Below, piece after piece: positions 32,889 through 40,984 of a DNA stretch of 64,000 bases (positions are counted from its first letter, which is position 1; each line of letters begins with the position of its first letter). Position numbers and translations under genes: made by a program. Below the pieces are notes generated by a model. It saw only the letters and a list, made by a program, of their open reading frames with translations. It ran no database searches and was not told the origin of the DNA. This DNA is from Gordonia araii NBRC 100433 (GTDB taxonomy: Bacteria; Actinomycetota; Actinomycetes; Mycobacteriales; Mycobacteriaceae), in assembly GCF_000241265.1 (NCBI RefSeq), contig NZ_BAEE01000063.1, positions 62,001-126,000 of the forward strand, in the 5' to 3' direction.

Positions 32889-33317
32889 CTATTCCGGCAG
32901 CGAAGTCAGACTATTCGTCGTATACACAAGCTGATGACGTAGCCTAGCTGCGCTCATAATCTGGGCATATTTCTGCGCGTTCTCCTCGTCCGATGCGGTC
33001 AGACTCTTCCCTGCCGACCAGAATGAATCTCGAAGGGCAGCGACGGCATCGATGTGTTCTTGTAAAGATTTTCCTAATGCTCCAGGCTTTGTTTTCGCCT
33101 GGTCACCTAAAGCCCCAGATAGCCGAGATATCGAGCCGAAGCCGCCAAGTCCCGAAATCGTCTGCACTTCCCCTAGTCGATTCTTCATCCCTGTCAGTTC
33201 GATACGGAGAAGTTCGCACGCCTGGACACACGCAGCAGCGCGCTCCGGCTCGAACCTTAGCGACCCCGCCATATCGCTGATTGCGCCCATCACTGTGGTC
33301 AGATTTTTTTCGGCCAT
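32889..33317 (-). CDS. Small helical protein, likely WXG100/PE-type partner of the PPE-like protein
   Basis: This encodes 142 residues, no signal peptide, almost wholly helical: TTVMGAISDMAGSLRFEPER, RAAACVQACELLRIELTGMK, LQEHIDAVAALRDSFWSAGK and a last helix DEENAQKYAQIMSAAR. The length exceeds a typical 100-residue WXG protein, and no clear W-x-G turn is visible. The position, 12 bases upstream of the PPE-like gene on the same strand, is that of the small heterodimer partner in other type VII cargo operons. This assignment rests on context and fold, not on a family motif. Confidence 0.6.
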   Translation of the reverse strand: MAEKNLTTVMGAISDMAGSLRFEPERAAACVQACELLRIELTGMKNRLGEVQTISGLGGFGSISRLSGALGDQAKTKPGALGKSLQEHIDAVAALRDSFWSAGKSLTASDEENAQKYAQIMSAARLRHQLVYTTNSLTSLPE

Positions 33318-33354
33318 TTTTATCCTTGGTGATTAAATAGATTCCTGTGGCGAA

Positions 33355-33951
33355 TTATTGCATGTTCTTGTATACATCACGTGCAAATTCCAGAGCCTTG
33401 GCGCGTGTATCAAACGATCTAGGTCCACGATTATAGATCAGGTCCATTTCGACAGAGATAGTTCCGAATTGAGTGCCCCAGGTTACTATTGCGTCGGAGT
33501 TATCTTCCACGGGTTCGAGTGTTCCATCTGCGAGTACCGCATTACGGCCTGGGCCGACTTCTACTGTCTTTCGGTTGGTTCTGGTCGTCGATTTTAGCTC
33601 TTGATCGAATGATGCCTTCGACACATAGACCATCGCTATAAAGGCAATGGGATTGTTAGGGACTTGAGGAATATCCCATCCGCAAGAACGCATCATGGAA
33701 TACTGCCGGCCACTCGCTGAACTAGGATCTAATCCGGCATCTTTCAGGACTTCATCAGACACGACGCACGGATCTGGCAACTCAGCTACGGCAAGCGGAT
33801 TCTGCTGATATGGAACAACCGACGTCCCCTCCGGCCCCGTGGGAACCACCTTGGCGACCGGAGTCCCCGCCGTCGAGCAACCAGCCAAGAGTCCGGCTGC
33901 GATACTCAGTGCAACCACGGAGGGGAAAGTCCGCAATCTACGTATGGTCAT
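33355..33951 (-). CDS. DUF3558-type lipoprotein (intact copy beside the PPE-like operon)
   Basis: This encodes 198 residues, ATG overlapping the previous stop. The signal is MTIRRLRTFPSVVALSIAAG ending in lipobox LLAGC. The mature domain has VPTGPEGTSVVPYQQNPLAV, ELPDPC, MMRSCGWDIPQVPNN, ASFDQELKSTTRTNRKTVEV, DAIVTWGTQFGTISVEMDLI and the end FARDVYKNMQ. It is the closest match to the frameshifted copy at 28155 and serves as the reference for recognising that lesion. It is predicted to be a surface-anchored lipoprotein of unknown function. Confidence 0.82.
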   Translation of the reverse strand: MTIRRLRTFPSVVALSIAAGLLAGCSTAGTPVAKVVPTGPEGTSVVPYQQNPLAVAELPDPCVVSDEVLKDAGLDPSSASGRQYSMMRSCGWDIPQVPNNPIAFIAMVYVSKASFDQELKSTTRTNRKTVEVGPGRNAVLADGTLEPVEDNSDAIVTWGTQFGTISVEMDLIYNRGPRSFDTRAKALEFARDVYKNMQ

Positions 33952-34307
33952 AGCCGCAACTCCACCTCTACCGCGGGCGCTGGCTCGCCGCTTCCTGCTT
34001 CATCGACAGGCGCATCATCGTCAGCCTCGAGTGCGGCGCGCGCGTACTCGGCCGCCGACTCGGCAAGAGCCAGCTCGTCATCAAGCAGCTCTGCGCGGTG
34101 CAGCACGACGGTCCGCTCCAAGGTCTCGGCTAACCGCTCAAGCGCGGCATCCGTTCCAGTGTTGCAGACAACGGCGACCCGCAACGGGTCAAGGAGTTCG
34201 TCCGCTCCGCGCCGCATCAGACTCGTCATCAGGTCATCGAGTCCCGCCGACTGCCCGCGCGGCTCATACTCGAGCACTCGCAGCCCGTCGTAGACCGCTT
34301 CCCTCAA
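33948..34307 (-). CDS. Hypothetical protein of the type VII cargo operon
   Basis: This encodes 119 residues, acidic, with no signal peptide. Three helices are likely (LDDLMTSLMRRGADELLDPL, ALERLAETLERTVVLHRAEL, and LAESAAEYARAALEADD), and the last 20 residues are Asp/Glu/Pro/Ala-rich. It is joined by four-base overlaps to the TPR-like gene before it and the DUF3558 gene after it. No family recognised. Confidence 0.55.
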   Translation of the reverse strand: MREAVYDGLRVLEYEPRGQSAGLDDLMTSLMRRGADELLDPLRVAVVCNTGTDAALERLAETLERTVVLHRAELLDDELALAESAAEYARAALEADDDAPVDEAGSGEPAPAVEVELRL

Positions 34308-34687
34308 TCGCCCGGTTGCGGTTCGTCGACCGCGTCGAGAACCTCGCCAGCCGCTTCGTACATCGCGACCGCATGCTCGCGATCACCGAGACTCGCGTAG
34401 CTCTCTGCGCACCCGCTATAGACACTGGGAAGACGAATCAGCAGTTCCCGAGTGCCCTCGATCGGCTCGGCCTCGCGCAGTGCCCGGTGATCCCATTTCA
34501 GCGCCGACCGAGCGTCCGGCTGAGCCCGCGCCAAAAAGTGCGCCCCCACAACACGTTCCAACGGCGACTCGACCAGGTCCCATGCCTGTTCGAACTCCGA
34601 CAGCGCATCGGCGGTCCGCTCCTCGGCCAACGCAACCGCACCCCGCCGCCACAGGTCAGCGGCCGGACTACTCGCTAGCGACTCCAT
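34304..34687 (-). CDS. TPR-like helical repeat protein
   Basis: This encodes 127 residues. Three helix pairs have tetratricopeptide-like spacing: ADLWRRGAVALAEERTADAL, then SEFEQAWDLVES, and ESYASLGDREHAVAMYEAAG, the last a good TPR match (A-x-x-Y-x-x-L-G ... A-x-x-x-Y). Such proteins mediate protein-protein contacts in the cytoplasm. It lies 14 bases after the lipoprotein gene stop and overlaps the next gene start. A scaffold role in type VII export is only a guess. Confidence 0.6.
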   Translation of the reverse strand: MESLASSPAADLWRRGAVALAEERTADALSEFEQAWDLVESPLERVVGAHFLARAQPDARSALKWDHRALREAEPIEGTRELLIRLPSVYSGCAESYASLGDREHAVAMYEAAGEVLDAVDEPQPGD

Positions 34688-34701
34688 GCGATCACCTCCT
34701 G

Positions 34702-35217
34702 TCAGTAGCTGAACTCAAGGCAGGGTGACCCGGCCTTCAGCCGCGCCGACTTGCCGATCTTGGACGTCGAATCGACATCGAGTTCCACCCAGAACCCTTT
34801 GCTATTCTCCATCATCCGGTTCAAGGGATCGCCACCCACTTCCTTGCGCTTGAACCCTAAGCCAAGCAGCTTATCGAACCTGCCGGCGATCTCTTCCAAC
34901 TCGTCGGCATCGTCGATCGCAGCAGATGAAACCCGGACCCGCCAGGGCGGACCGACGCTCATCATGGCCTTCGTTTCGCACCCTTCCAGCTCCGTCGTGT
35001 CGCGACCGGGCGAAGGAGGATCCGGCACGTCGCCGGTGGCCCAATCGGGATACACCAGCTTCATCGGCTCGTTCACGGCGCGCCACGCCTCCTCCCGGCT
35101 CATCACCAATGGTTCAGGCTCCGGCGACAACACGGAACACCCGACGACCGCGAGTGTCGACAGCCCGACAACCAAGGTGCCACAAACTCTTCGCTTCAAT
35201 CTAGACACGATCCTCAC
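34702..35217 (-). CDS. Lipoprotein of the type VII cargo operon
   Basis: This encodes 171 residues from a GTG at 35217 that overlaps the preceding stop (GTGA). The signal peptide is MRIVSRLKRRVCGTLVVGLS followed by lipobox AVVGC. The mature region is about 145 residues, with two further cysteines (LEGCETK and SPCLEFSY) and alternating helices (SREEAWRAVNEPM, DELEEIAGRFDKLLGLGF). It lacks the DUF3558 hallmark strings, and I cannot place it in a family. It is the second gene of the operon that begins at 37383, after the hydrolase gene. Confidence 0.65.
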   Translation of the reverse strand: MRIVSRLKRRVCGTLVVGLSTLAVVGCSVLSPEPEPLVMSREEAWRAVNEPMKLVYPDWATGDVPDPPSPGRDTTELEGCETKAMMSVGPPWRVRVSSAAIDDADELEEIAGRFDKLLGLGFKRKEVGGDPLNRMMENSKGFWVELDVDSTSKIGKSARLKAGSPCLEFSY

Positions 35218-37090
35218 CAGTTCCATGGCCACTTCAGCGGGATATCGGGAAGGGGTCCGGGCGTGTCGATATCGCCGTCGGCACCGTCGACCAAGATCCC
35301 GACGTGCGGCCCGGCGGCCCAGGACGCGGACTGGAAGAACGACCAGTGCGCATCGGTGACGCGGTCGTGCTGGCGCTCGACGTACTCGGTCGGTTCGTCG
35401 CCGTTGATCACGTTCACCATGTTCTGGAATGCCGTTGATTCCGGTCGGTCCCAGTACTTTCCATGTCCGTCGGTACCGCTGACTATCCCTTGGTCGGGCC
35501 TGTCGGCATCCCAGTAGCCTGTGTCGATTCGTGTGACACCGGGGGCGCTGTCGGGATCATTGCCATGTGTTTGACCGGGTAGCGATTGAACGTACTGAAT
35601 CGGATCACCCGGAGCCATCATCGAGAAGCGCTTGACGTCGGGGTTCGCATTGTTCCAGTCACCCTCGAAGACGCCTGTACCTGCCGACGACGCGTAGATG
35701 ACGTTGTCGGCGCGCAGGCCCAGTTGTTCGGCGCTGCCGACGACAGATCCACCGTAAGAATGGCCGATGTAGGTCGTCTTGGCCCCCGGAGCGTTAGCCG
35801 CGACCTCCGCATCGAGCTCCTTGCCGAAAGAGACCAAGCGAGGCGCCATATCGCGGGCGAAAGACGGATCTGCGGCGGTACCCTTCATACCGTCCACAAC
35901 ATCGGGCACGGCGCCCGGGATCATTCCGAGCCCGGCGACGGTGAGCGCGGGATTCGCCGTCAGCAGACCTAGACCAAGTGCCGATGCCCCGGGAATCAGC
36001 GGCGTCGCAGCCTTGTCGCCCAGTTCCTGCGGTAGGTCACCGTCCATGTAGAAGAACACGGGCCCCTTGGTCCTGTTGGCCAACTCCCACGCCGCGTTGT
36101 AGTTGCTCTGGCTGCCGTCCAGGTTCGTCGTCGTCCCCGGGACATAGACCGTCGCACTCTTGCTGTTCTTGTCCAACGACCCGATCATCTCGATGATCCG
36201 ACCGTTCTTCGTGTTCTCGAACACGATGAACCTGCGCTCGCTTCGACGATCGTCGGCACCGGGAGCCGCTTCGTTACCAGGTTTGCCGTTCCGTCCTGGA
36301 ACGCTGACCTCGGCGAGCATTTCCCGTAGCTTGTTGGCACGGTCGCCGTTGCCTCGTCCCGCGCGCTCTTCGTCGGCCTGCGCATCGCGGATCAATGTCT
36401 CGTTGGCTTCGGCGCGCACGTTGAAGGGCACGCCGTCGGTGTTGCCCATGAACTCCGGGTTGGCCTGTGTCAGCCGACGGATGTCCTGTTCGCTCATCTT
36501 CGACAAGAAGCTCCGGCGCTCCTCTTGAGACAGCGAGTTCAGGTAGGCGATCACGTCGTCGGGATCCATCCGGCGGCCACCGGGAACGGTTATGTCCGCC
36601 TGCCCTTCCCGCATCGCGGCCAAGTCGGTACACAGGTCGGCGAGCGCCTTACCGTACTGACGGTCCAGGTCTCCCGCGTACTGCAGGCCCTCCTGGATTC
36701 GACGCTGCAGGGACGCGGCGTCCTCCAACGCTTCCCCGGCCGGATCTGTCACCTCACCGGTATCGCTCACCGTGAAGCCAGCACCGTCGGCCGCCTCCAC
36801 CTCCTTGAGCACATAGTCTTTGGTGTGACCGATGTTGATACCCGCGGACTCGGCCTCGTCTGCGATCTGGAGCAGACTGTACGAACCTCGTTGACGTGGT
36901 CGCGCTCCTGCGTCATTTTGGTCGTCGCGGCCGTGTGGGTCATCCCGGACCAATGCTCGGCCTTGTCGATCGACCTCTGAGCGGCTTCGATCGCTGCGTC
37001 CAGCTTGCTCGCAGCCTTGGACGCAGCGGAGCCTGCCGTGCCGAAGGTGCCCGGCTCCCATGTTCGGAGCTGGGCAATGGTGGGACTCAT
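35214..37090 (-). pseudogene. DUF1023-type alpha/beta hydrolase with helical N-terminus, frameshifted near 36887
   Basis: The N-terminal 70 codons from an ATG at 37090 (TIAQLRTWEP, AASKLDAAIEAAQRSIDKAE, HWSGMTHTAATTKMTQERDH) are in one frame; the following LLQIADEAESAGINIG and the remaining 540 residues are in another. One lost base around 36887 (at the codon after NEVR) rejoins them. The C-terminal half is an alpha/beta hydrolase of the DUF1023 type: ATVYVPGTTTNLDG, a nucleophile elbow GHSYGGSVVG, ASSAGTGV, MMAPGDPIQYV and a late VTDAHWSFF histidine region. The start overlaps the stop of the small helical gene at 37087. The span is one base short of a multiple of three, so either the gene is dead or the base is a sequencing error. 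Confidence 0.75.
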
Positions 37091-37383
37091 CGCGGCTTGA
37101 GCCGATCGAACGCGGCAGCGCTCGCCCCGTCGCTCTCCACTGTCTGCGCGTTGAACTTCTCCAGACTCGTGGACATATTGTCCATCCGCATCGCGATCGA
37201 GGTCGTCGCCCGCGCCGCCGGCTGCTCCAACGACTTCAGCGCCGCCGCGACGGCCGATGCGTCGCCCTTGGCCTCACCGAAACCCGAGTAGGAAATGTGC
37301 TGGACGTTCGTCGACTCGTCGGCGAGCGTCCTCACTATCTTGCCGACTTCGTCAGCACTGATCTGGAATGGTCCTGGCGCCAC
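37087..37383 (-). CDS. Small WXG100-like helical protein, first gene of the island operon
   Basis: This encodes 98 residues from a GTG with a strong gaggggg six bases upstream. The size and the two-helix plan (FQISADEVGKIVRTLADEST and LKSLEQPAARATTSIAMRMD, then NMSTSLEKFNAQTVESD) match WXG100/ESX-type proteins, but the central turn is GFGEAKGDA rather than W-x-G. ATGA joins it to the DUF1023 hydrolase gene. It probably pairs with the helical N-terminus of that protein, as small ESX-like partners do. A TATAAA -10 lies about 42 bases upstream. Confidence 0.65.
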   Translation of the reverse strand: MAPGPFQISADEVGKIVRTLADESTNVQHISYSGFGEAKGDASAVAAALKSLEQPAARATTSIAMRMDNMSTSLEKFNAQTVESDGASAAAFDRLKPR

Positions 37384-37424
37384 TTGATCCCCCTCGACAG
37401 ATGCCTTCTGATCCGTTGCAGAGA

Positions 37425-37430
37425 TTTATA
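37425..37430 (-). promoter_or_regulatory. Probable -10 element of the island operon
   Basis: TATAAA on the minus strand lies 41 bases upstream of the GTG at 37383, in an AT-rich stretch unlike the truB flank. No convincing -35 is seen at the expected distance. The promoter sits between the truB repeat and the first island gene, so the island appears to bring its own promoter. Confidence 0.4.
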
Positions 37431-37465
37431 CCTTACGGCACGTGGGGGCGTATATCGTCGCGACT

Positions 37466-37490
37466 GTCAGCGCAGCGTCGCCGGGCGGAC
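37466..37490. repeat. Right copy of the 25-bp direct repeat (native truB 3' end)
   Basis: This contains the last codons and stop of truB (stop at 37467-37469). It is identical to 27966-27990 except at one base (g for a), exactly 9,500 bases away in the same orientation. Confidence 0.75.
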
Positions 37491-38369
37491 CACCATGACC
37501 GAGCTCGCCCGGCGGCCCTTCTCCCGCACCAGCGCGATGGGACGGTCTTCGGGGTCGATGACGACGTAGACGTCCTTCAGCCCGATCGGATCGAGCCATC
37601 GTCCCTGGCTGATGCCCTCTGCTTCGTCGGCGCTGATCGATCGGTGCGGGAACGCTATCCGGGCCGCCTCGTCGATGTGCAGGCTCAGTTCAGGGTCGGC
37701 CTCGAGGTCCGCGAGCGGACGCGCGTGCGCCAGTGTGAAAGGTCCGACGGCGGTGCGACGCAACGAGGTGAGATGTCCCCCGACTCCCAGCGCAGCACCC
37801 AGATCGCGGGCCAGTGCGCGGACGTAGGTGCCCGACGAACAGTCGACGTCGACGTCGAGGTCGATCACGTCGTCGCCGCGCCTCGTCGCCGTCACGTCGA
37901 ACCGCGACACCGTCACGGCGCGCGCGGCAAGCTCGAATTCTTCGCCCTCACGCGCACGGTCGTGGGCCCGACGCCCGTCGACCTTGATCGCCGATACCGT
38001 GGCCGGCACCTGCTCGATGTCTCCGGTCAGCTTCCCGATGGCGGCGGCGATCTCGTCGTCCCCGACACCGCCGGCGGGCACCTGGCGGATGATCTCGCCT
38101 TCGGCGTCGTCCGTCGTCGTAGCCGCCCCCAGCCGAATCGTCGCGGTGTAGGACTTCGTGGTCAGCGAGAGCAGCCCGAGTAGCTTGGTCGCGCGCTCGA
38201 TTCCGACGACCAGGACTCCCGTCGCCATCGGGTCCAGCGTGCCGGCGTGCCCGACGCGGCGCGTGTTGAAGGCCTTGCGACATTTGGAGACCACGTCGTG
38301 GCTGGTGATGCCCGCGGGCTTGTCGACGACGACCAGCCCGGCATTGTCGAGGTGGGCGTGTTCACTCAC
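37467..38369 (-). CDS. truB: tRNA pseudouridine(55) synthase TruB
   Basis: This encodes 300 residues. The catalytic aspartate is Asp46 in GHAGTLDPMATGVL. Other TruB landmarks are LVVVDKPAGITSHDVV, KSYTATIRLGAATTTDDAEG, SGTYVRALARDLG and the C-terminal PUA-like tail ending in MVVRPATLR. It makes pseudouridine 55 in the T-loop of tRNAs. It lies 13 bases after pptT on the same strand, the order found in mycobacteria. Its 3' end is duplicated at the far side of the island. Confidence 0.93.
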   Translation of the reverse strand: MSEHAHLDNAGLVVVDKPAGITSHDVVSKCRKAFNTRRVGHAGTLDPMATGVLVVGIERATKLLGLLSLTTKSYTATIRLGAATTTDDAEGEIIRQVPAGGVGDDEIAAAIGKLTGDIEQVPATVSAIKVDGRRAHDRAREGEEFELAARAVTVSRFDVTATRRGDDVIDLDVDVDCSSGTYVRALARDLGAALGVGGHLTSLRRTAVGPFTLAHARPLADLEADPELSLHIDEAARIAFPHRSISADEAEGISQGRWLDPIGLKDVYVVIDPEDRPIALVREKGRRASSVMVVRPATLR

Positions 38370-38382
38370 CGCTGTTCCCCGT

Positions 38383-39087
38383 TCACCGGAGTGCGATGGT
38401 GGTCGTGATGAATCCCCGCGCGATCAGCCAGCGCCCGCGCAGTTCCAGCAACGGGGGTCCCCCATCCGCCGCGGCCGGGTCGACGAGGATGCGGGAGACG
38501 AAGGTGCCGTGCGCTCCCCCGTCACTCAACTCGCCGGTTTGCTCGAAGGTGATGTGCGCATCCTCGAAACCCAGCCACCGCCGGGTCAACGGGAACCAGG
38601 CCTTGTACGTCGTCTCTTTCGCGCAGAACAACAGGCGGTCCCAGTGCAAACCGTCGGGCCGTTGCGCGAGGACGTCCCGCTCGACCTCCAAGCTGGTCAG
38701 ATCGAGCACACCGTCGGGCAGGGGCTCGTGCGGCTCGGCGTCAATGCCCAGCGACCGGATCTGCATGGCGTAGGCGACGATCGCGGCACGGTAGCCAGCG
38801 GTGTGGGTGATGCTTCCGACGACGCCGTCGGGCCACAGCGGCATGTCCCTCTCGCCGCGCATGATCGGCACGGGTTCGATCCCCAACTCCCCCAGCGCGA
38901 TGCGCGCGCAGTGCCGGGCGGTGATGAACTCCTTGCGCCGCTTTTCGACGGCCCGTCCGATGATCGACTCTTCGGCGGGCAGCGCCGCCAGACCGTCGGG
39001 ATCGCCGAAACTCTCGGCGGAGGCGACGCCGGACGGAAGGATCGGCGCGATCATGGTGCGCGCGGTGGCCTGCGGGCCGTCGGTCAC
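38383..39087 (-). CDS. pptT: 4'-phosphopantetheinyl transferase (PptT-like)
   Basis: This encodes 234 residues from a GTG at 39087 with aaggag seven bases upstream; the start overlaps the metallophosphoesterase stop (GTGA). The Sfp/EntD-type motifs are GSITHTAGYRAAIVAYA, the Mg-binding LGIDAEPHEPLP, and FCAKETTYKAWFPL. It moves phosphopantetheine from CoA to acyl- and peptidyl-carrier proteins, which in this group arms the mycolate and siderophore synthases. The neighbours (metallophosphoesterase before, truB after) match Rv2795c-Rv2794c-Rv2793c. Confidence 0.92.
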   Translation of the reverse strand: MTDGPQATARTMIAPILPSGVASAESFGDPDGLAALPAEESIIGRAVEKRRKEFITARHCARIALGELGIEPVPIMRGERDMPLWPDGVVGSITHTAGYRAAIVAYAMQIRSLGIDAEPHEPLPDGVLDLTSLEVERDVLAQRPDGLHWDRLLFCAKETTYKAWFPLTRRWLGFEDAHITFEQTGELSDGGAHGTFVSRILVDPAAADGGPPLLELRGRWLIARGFITTTIALR

Positions 39088-40091
39088 TGTTCTTCTCCTT
39101 GTGCTGCACTCGGCGCTTCTCCTTGTGCTGCGCTTGGCCGGGACGTCCTGCCGGCGCGTGCCCGGCGCTCCTCGATCCGTCGGCGCAACGCGGCGGCGCG
39201 CTCCTCGTAGTCGGGCGGCAACTCGAATCGTGCGCCGTGCTCGTCGAGGTCGCGCGGCGTCGCGTCGGGAACGATCGCCCGGAGCAGCGGCTCGGGCAAT
39301 CCCCGCCGCTTCCACTCGCGGGGATAGCCGACCGATACCTCCTCGAAGCGGACGCCGTCATAGTAGGTGGTGCGCGGAATGTGGAGGTGGCCGTACACGC
39401 AGCACGCGGCGTTGTAGCGCAGATGCCAGTCGGCGGTCAGCTCGCTGCCGCACCACAGCGAGAACTCCGGATACATCAGCACCTCGGTGGGTTCGCGGCG
39501 CAACGGCCAGTGGTTGATCAGCACCGTCTTCTCCACCGGATCGATGGCGTCGAGGCGGGCCTTCGTCGATTCGACTCGTGCGCGTCCCCACGCGTCGCGC
39601 GTCGGAAAGGGCTCCGGCGACAGCAGGAACTCGTCGGTGGCGACCACATTGCGCTCCCGGGCCACCGCGAGCGCCTGCAGCGCGTTGGCCGTACCCGCCG
39701 GGCGGAACGTGTAGTCGTAGAGCAAGAACATCGGGACGATGCGCACCGGCTCGCTGCCGTCGCCCGGGTCGAACAGCGGATATCTGTCCTCCGGAGTCAC
39801 GACGCCGAGATCGCGCGCCGTCTGGACCAGGTAGTCGTACCGTGCGACGCCGTGGATCTGCAACGGGTCTTTCGTCGTCGTGTAGAGCTCGTGATTGCCC
39901 GGAACCCACACGACGGTGTCGAACCGTGCCGCCAGCCGTCGCAGCGTGTCGGCGATGTCGTCCGTGCGTTCGGCGACGTCACCCGCGACGATCAGCCAGT
40001 CGTTCGCGTCGCGCGGGTGGATCTTGTCGACGATGTGCTCGTTGCCCCGATGGGCCACGTGCAGATCGCTGATCGCCCAGAGCGTTGCCAT
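39084..40091 (-). CDS. Calcineurin-like metallophosphoesterase (Rv2795c type)
   Basis: This encodes 335 residues from the ATG at 40091 (a second ATG three codons upstream, 40100, is possible). The dinuclear metal motifs are plain: ISDLHVAHRG, VAGDVAER, VPGNHELY, NHWPL and YGHLHIPR. It overlaps pptT by four bases, as its mycobacterial counterpart does, where the gene product opposes PptT by removing phosphopantetheine. The last residues contain the tandem repeat PSAAQGEAPSAAQGEEQ, encoded by a 24-base duplication. Confidence 0.9.
   Translation of the reverse strand: MATLWAISDLHVAHRGNEHIVDKIHPRDANDWLIVAGDVAERTDDIADTLRRLAARFDTVVWVPGNHELYTTTKDPLQIHGVARYDYLVQTARDLGVVTPEDRYPLFDPGDGSEPVRIVPMFLLYDYTFRPAGTANALQALAVARERNVVATDEFLLSPEPFPTRDAWGRARVESTKARLDAIDPVEKTVLINHWPLRREPTEVLMYPEFSLWCGSELTADWHLRYNAACCVYGHLHIPRTTYYDGVRFEEVSVGYPREWKRRGLPEPLLRAIVPDATPRDLDEHGARFELPPDYEERAAALRRRIEERRARAGRTSRPSAAQGEAPSAAQGEEQ
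39092..39139. repeat. 24-bp tandem duplication containing a copy of the pptT ribosome site
   Basis: Units 39092-39115 and 39116-39139 agree at 21 of 24 bases. Each carries tctcctt, which on the minus strand is the aaggaga that serves as ribosome site for pptT. The duplication adds eight residues to the end of the metallophosphoesterase. Confidence 0.75.
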
Positions 40092-40143
40092 GCCGACCAT
40101 CGTGCCACGGCGGCACCGCGCCGCCGTTCCCCGAGGTCGATGA

Positions 40144-40947
40144 CTAACCCGGGGTGCACTCGAACAGATTGAACCGGTAGACCTTCGACAGCGGTACGCG
40201 GCCGATGACCTTGATGCCCAGCCGGTGCAGCAACGGCCAGGCGCCGACGACTGCCTTCGGCGGGTTGCCGAAGCTGTGGGATTCGAGCAATCGCAAGCCG
40301 TATCGCTCCAGGTCCGCGGGATCGTCGCACGCCCAGTGAAAGTCCGCCGGAACGTCGGCATGGGTCCGGTCCTGACCTCGGACCATCTTCTCCCCGGAGG
40401 TGTCAAAGGCCAGTCGTGCCCCGGGAAAGGCCGCCGAGATCGATCGCAGCGTGGCGGTGACCTCGTGGTCGTGGAAGTACAACAGCACCCCCTCGCTGAG
40501 GAGTAGTACCGGTTTGGCCGCATCGATCGCCTCGTACCAATCGGTCTCCAAGAGCGAGCCGACGAGCATCCGGTACCGGTCGCCGTCATCGACGAACCTG
40601 CGCCGGAGATCTATGACGTCTTCGAGATCGATATCGAGCCAGGTGACCCGCCCGTTGTCGAGGCGATCGAATCGCGTGCTCAATCCGCAACCGAGATCGG
40701 TGACCGTTCCCTCCGGATGGACAGCGAGGAAGTCGCGGACGAATCCGTCGAAGATCGATGCGCGCCATACCGATCCGGCGGTGTTGGGCACGCTGAACTT
40801 CGAGAAGTCGTAGTCGATGCCGTCGACGATCTCCGCTGCGCGCGTGTCCGACAGTATGCTTCGACGCCGACGTGCATCGACCGCACGCCCGTACAGCGGG
40901 ACCAGGAGTGTCTCTTGAACACTGCCCAGGTTGATCGTTTCCTTCAT
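40144..40947 (-). CDS. Leucine carboxyl methyltransferase-family (LCM) SAM methyltransferase
   Basis: This encodes 267 residues from the ATG at 40947 (ggggg five bases upstream). The sequence follows the bacterial LCM/PF04072 pattern: LVPLYGRAVDARRR near residue 20, the SAM loop TVTDLGCGLSTRFDRL, the acidic WLDIDLEDVIDLR, and PVLLLSEGVLLYF, which is the characteristic E-G-V-L-x-Y motif. Relatives in actinobacteria often methylate acids of polyketide or tetracenomycin type, but no substrate is indicated here. It is followed on the same strand by the metallophosphoesterase with a 52-base gap. Confidence 0.8.
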   Translation of the reverse strand: MKETINLGSVQETLLVPLYGRAVDARRRRSILSDTRAAEIVDGIDYDFSKFSVPNTAGSVWRASIFDGFVRDFLAVHPEGTVTDLGCGLSTRFDRLDNGRVTWLDIDLEDVIDLRRRFVDDGDRYRMLVGSLLETDWYEAIDAAKPVLLLSEGVLLYFHDHEVTATLRSISAAFPGARLAFDTSGEKMVRGQDRTHADVPADFHWACDDPADLERYGLRLLESHSFGNPPKAVVGAWPLLHRLGIKVIGRVPLSKVYRFNLFECTPG

Positions 40948-40984
40948 CCCAACCCCCAAGTCTCGACGAGATAGTGCAGCGGAA

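Larger units (their letters stand above)
27966..37490. mobile_element. Putative 9.5-kb genomic island (type VII cargo and DUF3558 lipoproteins) between tesB and truB
   Basis: The interval is bounded by a 25-base direct repeat (27966-27990 and 37466-37490, 24 of 25 identical, copies exactly 9,500 bases apart). The right copy is the genuine 3' end of truB; the left copy is a stray duplicate joined to a broken DUF3558 gene. The interior is visibly lower in GC than its neighbours, with runs such as tatatatgcgatcgattatt, and contains two decayed gene copies. Removing one repeat copy and the interior would put tesB directly after truB on the same strand. No integrase, transposase or relaxase is present, so a passively acquired or degenerate island is more likely than an active element. 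Confidence 0.55.

Noticed and set aside
27966..37490. Active integrative element or prophage
   Set aside because: No integrase, excisionase, relaxase or phage structural gene occurs between the repeats, and the repeat is the end of a protein gene and not a tRNA.
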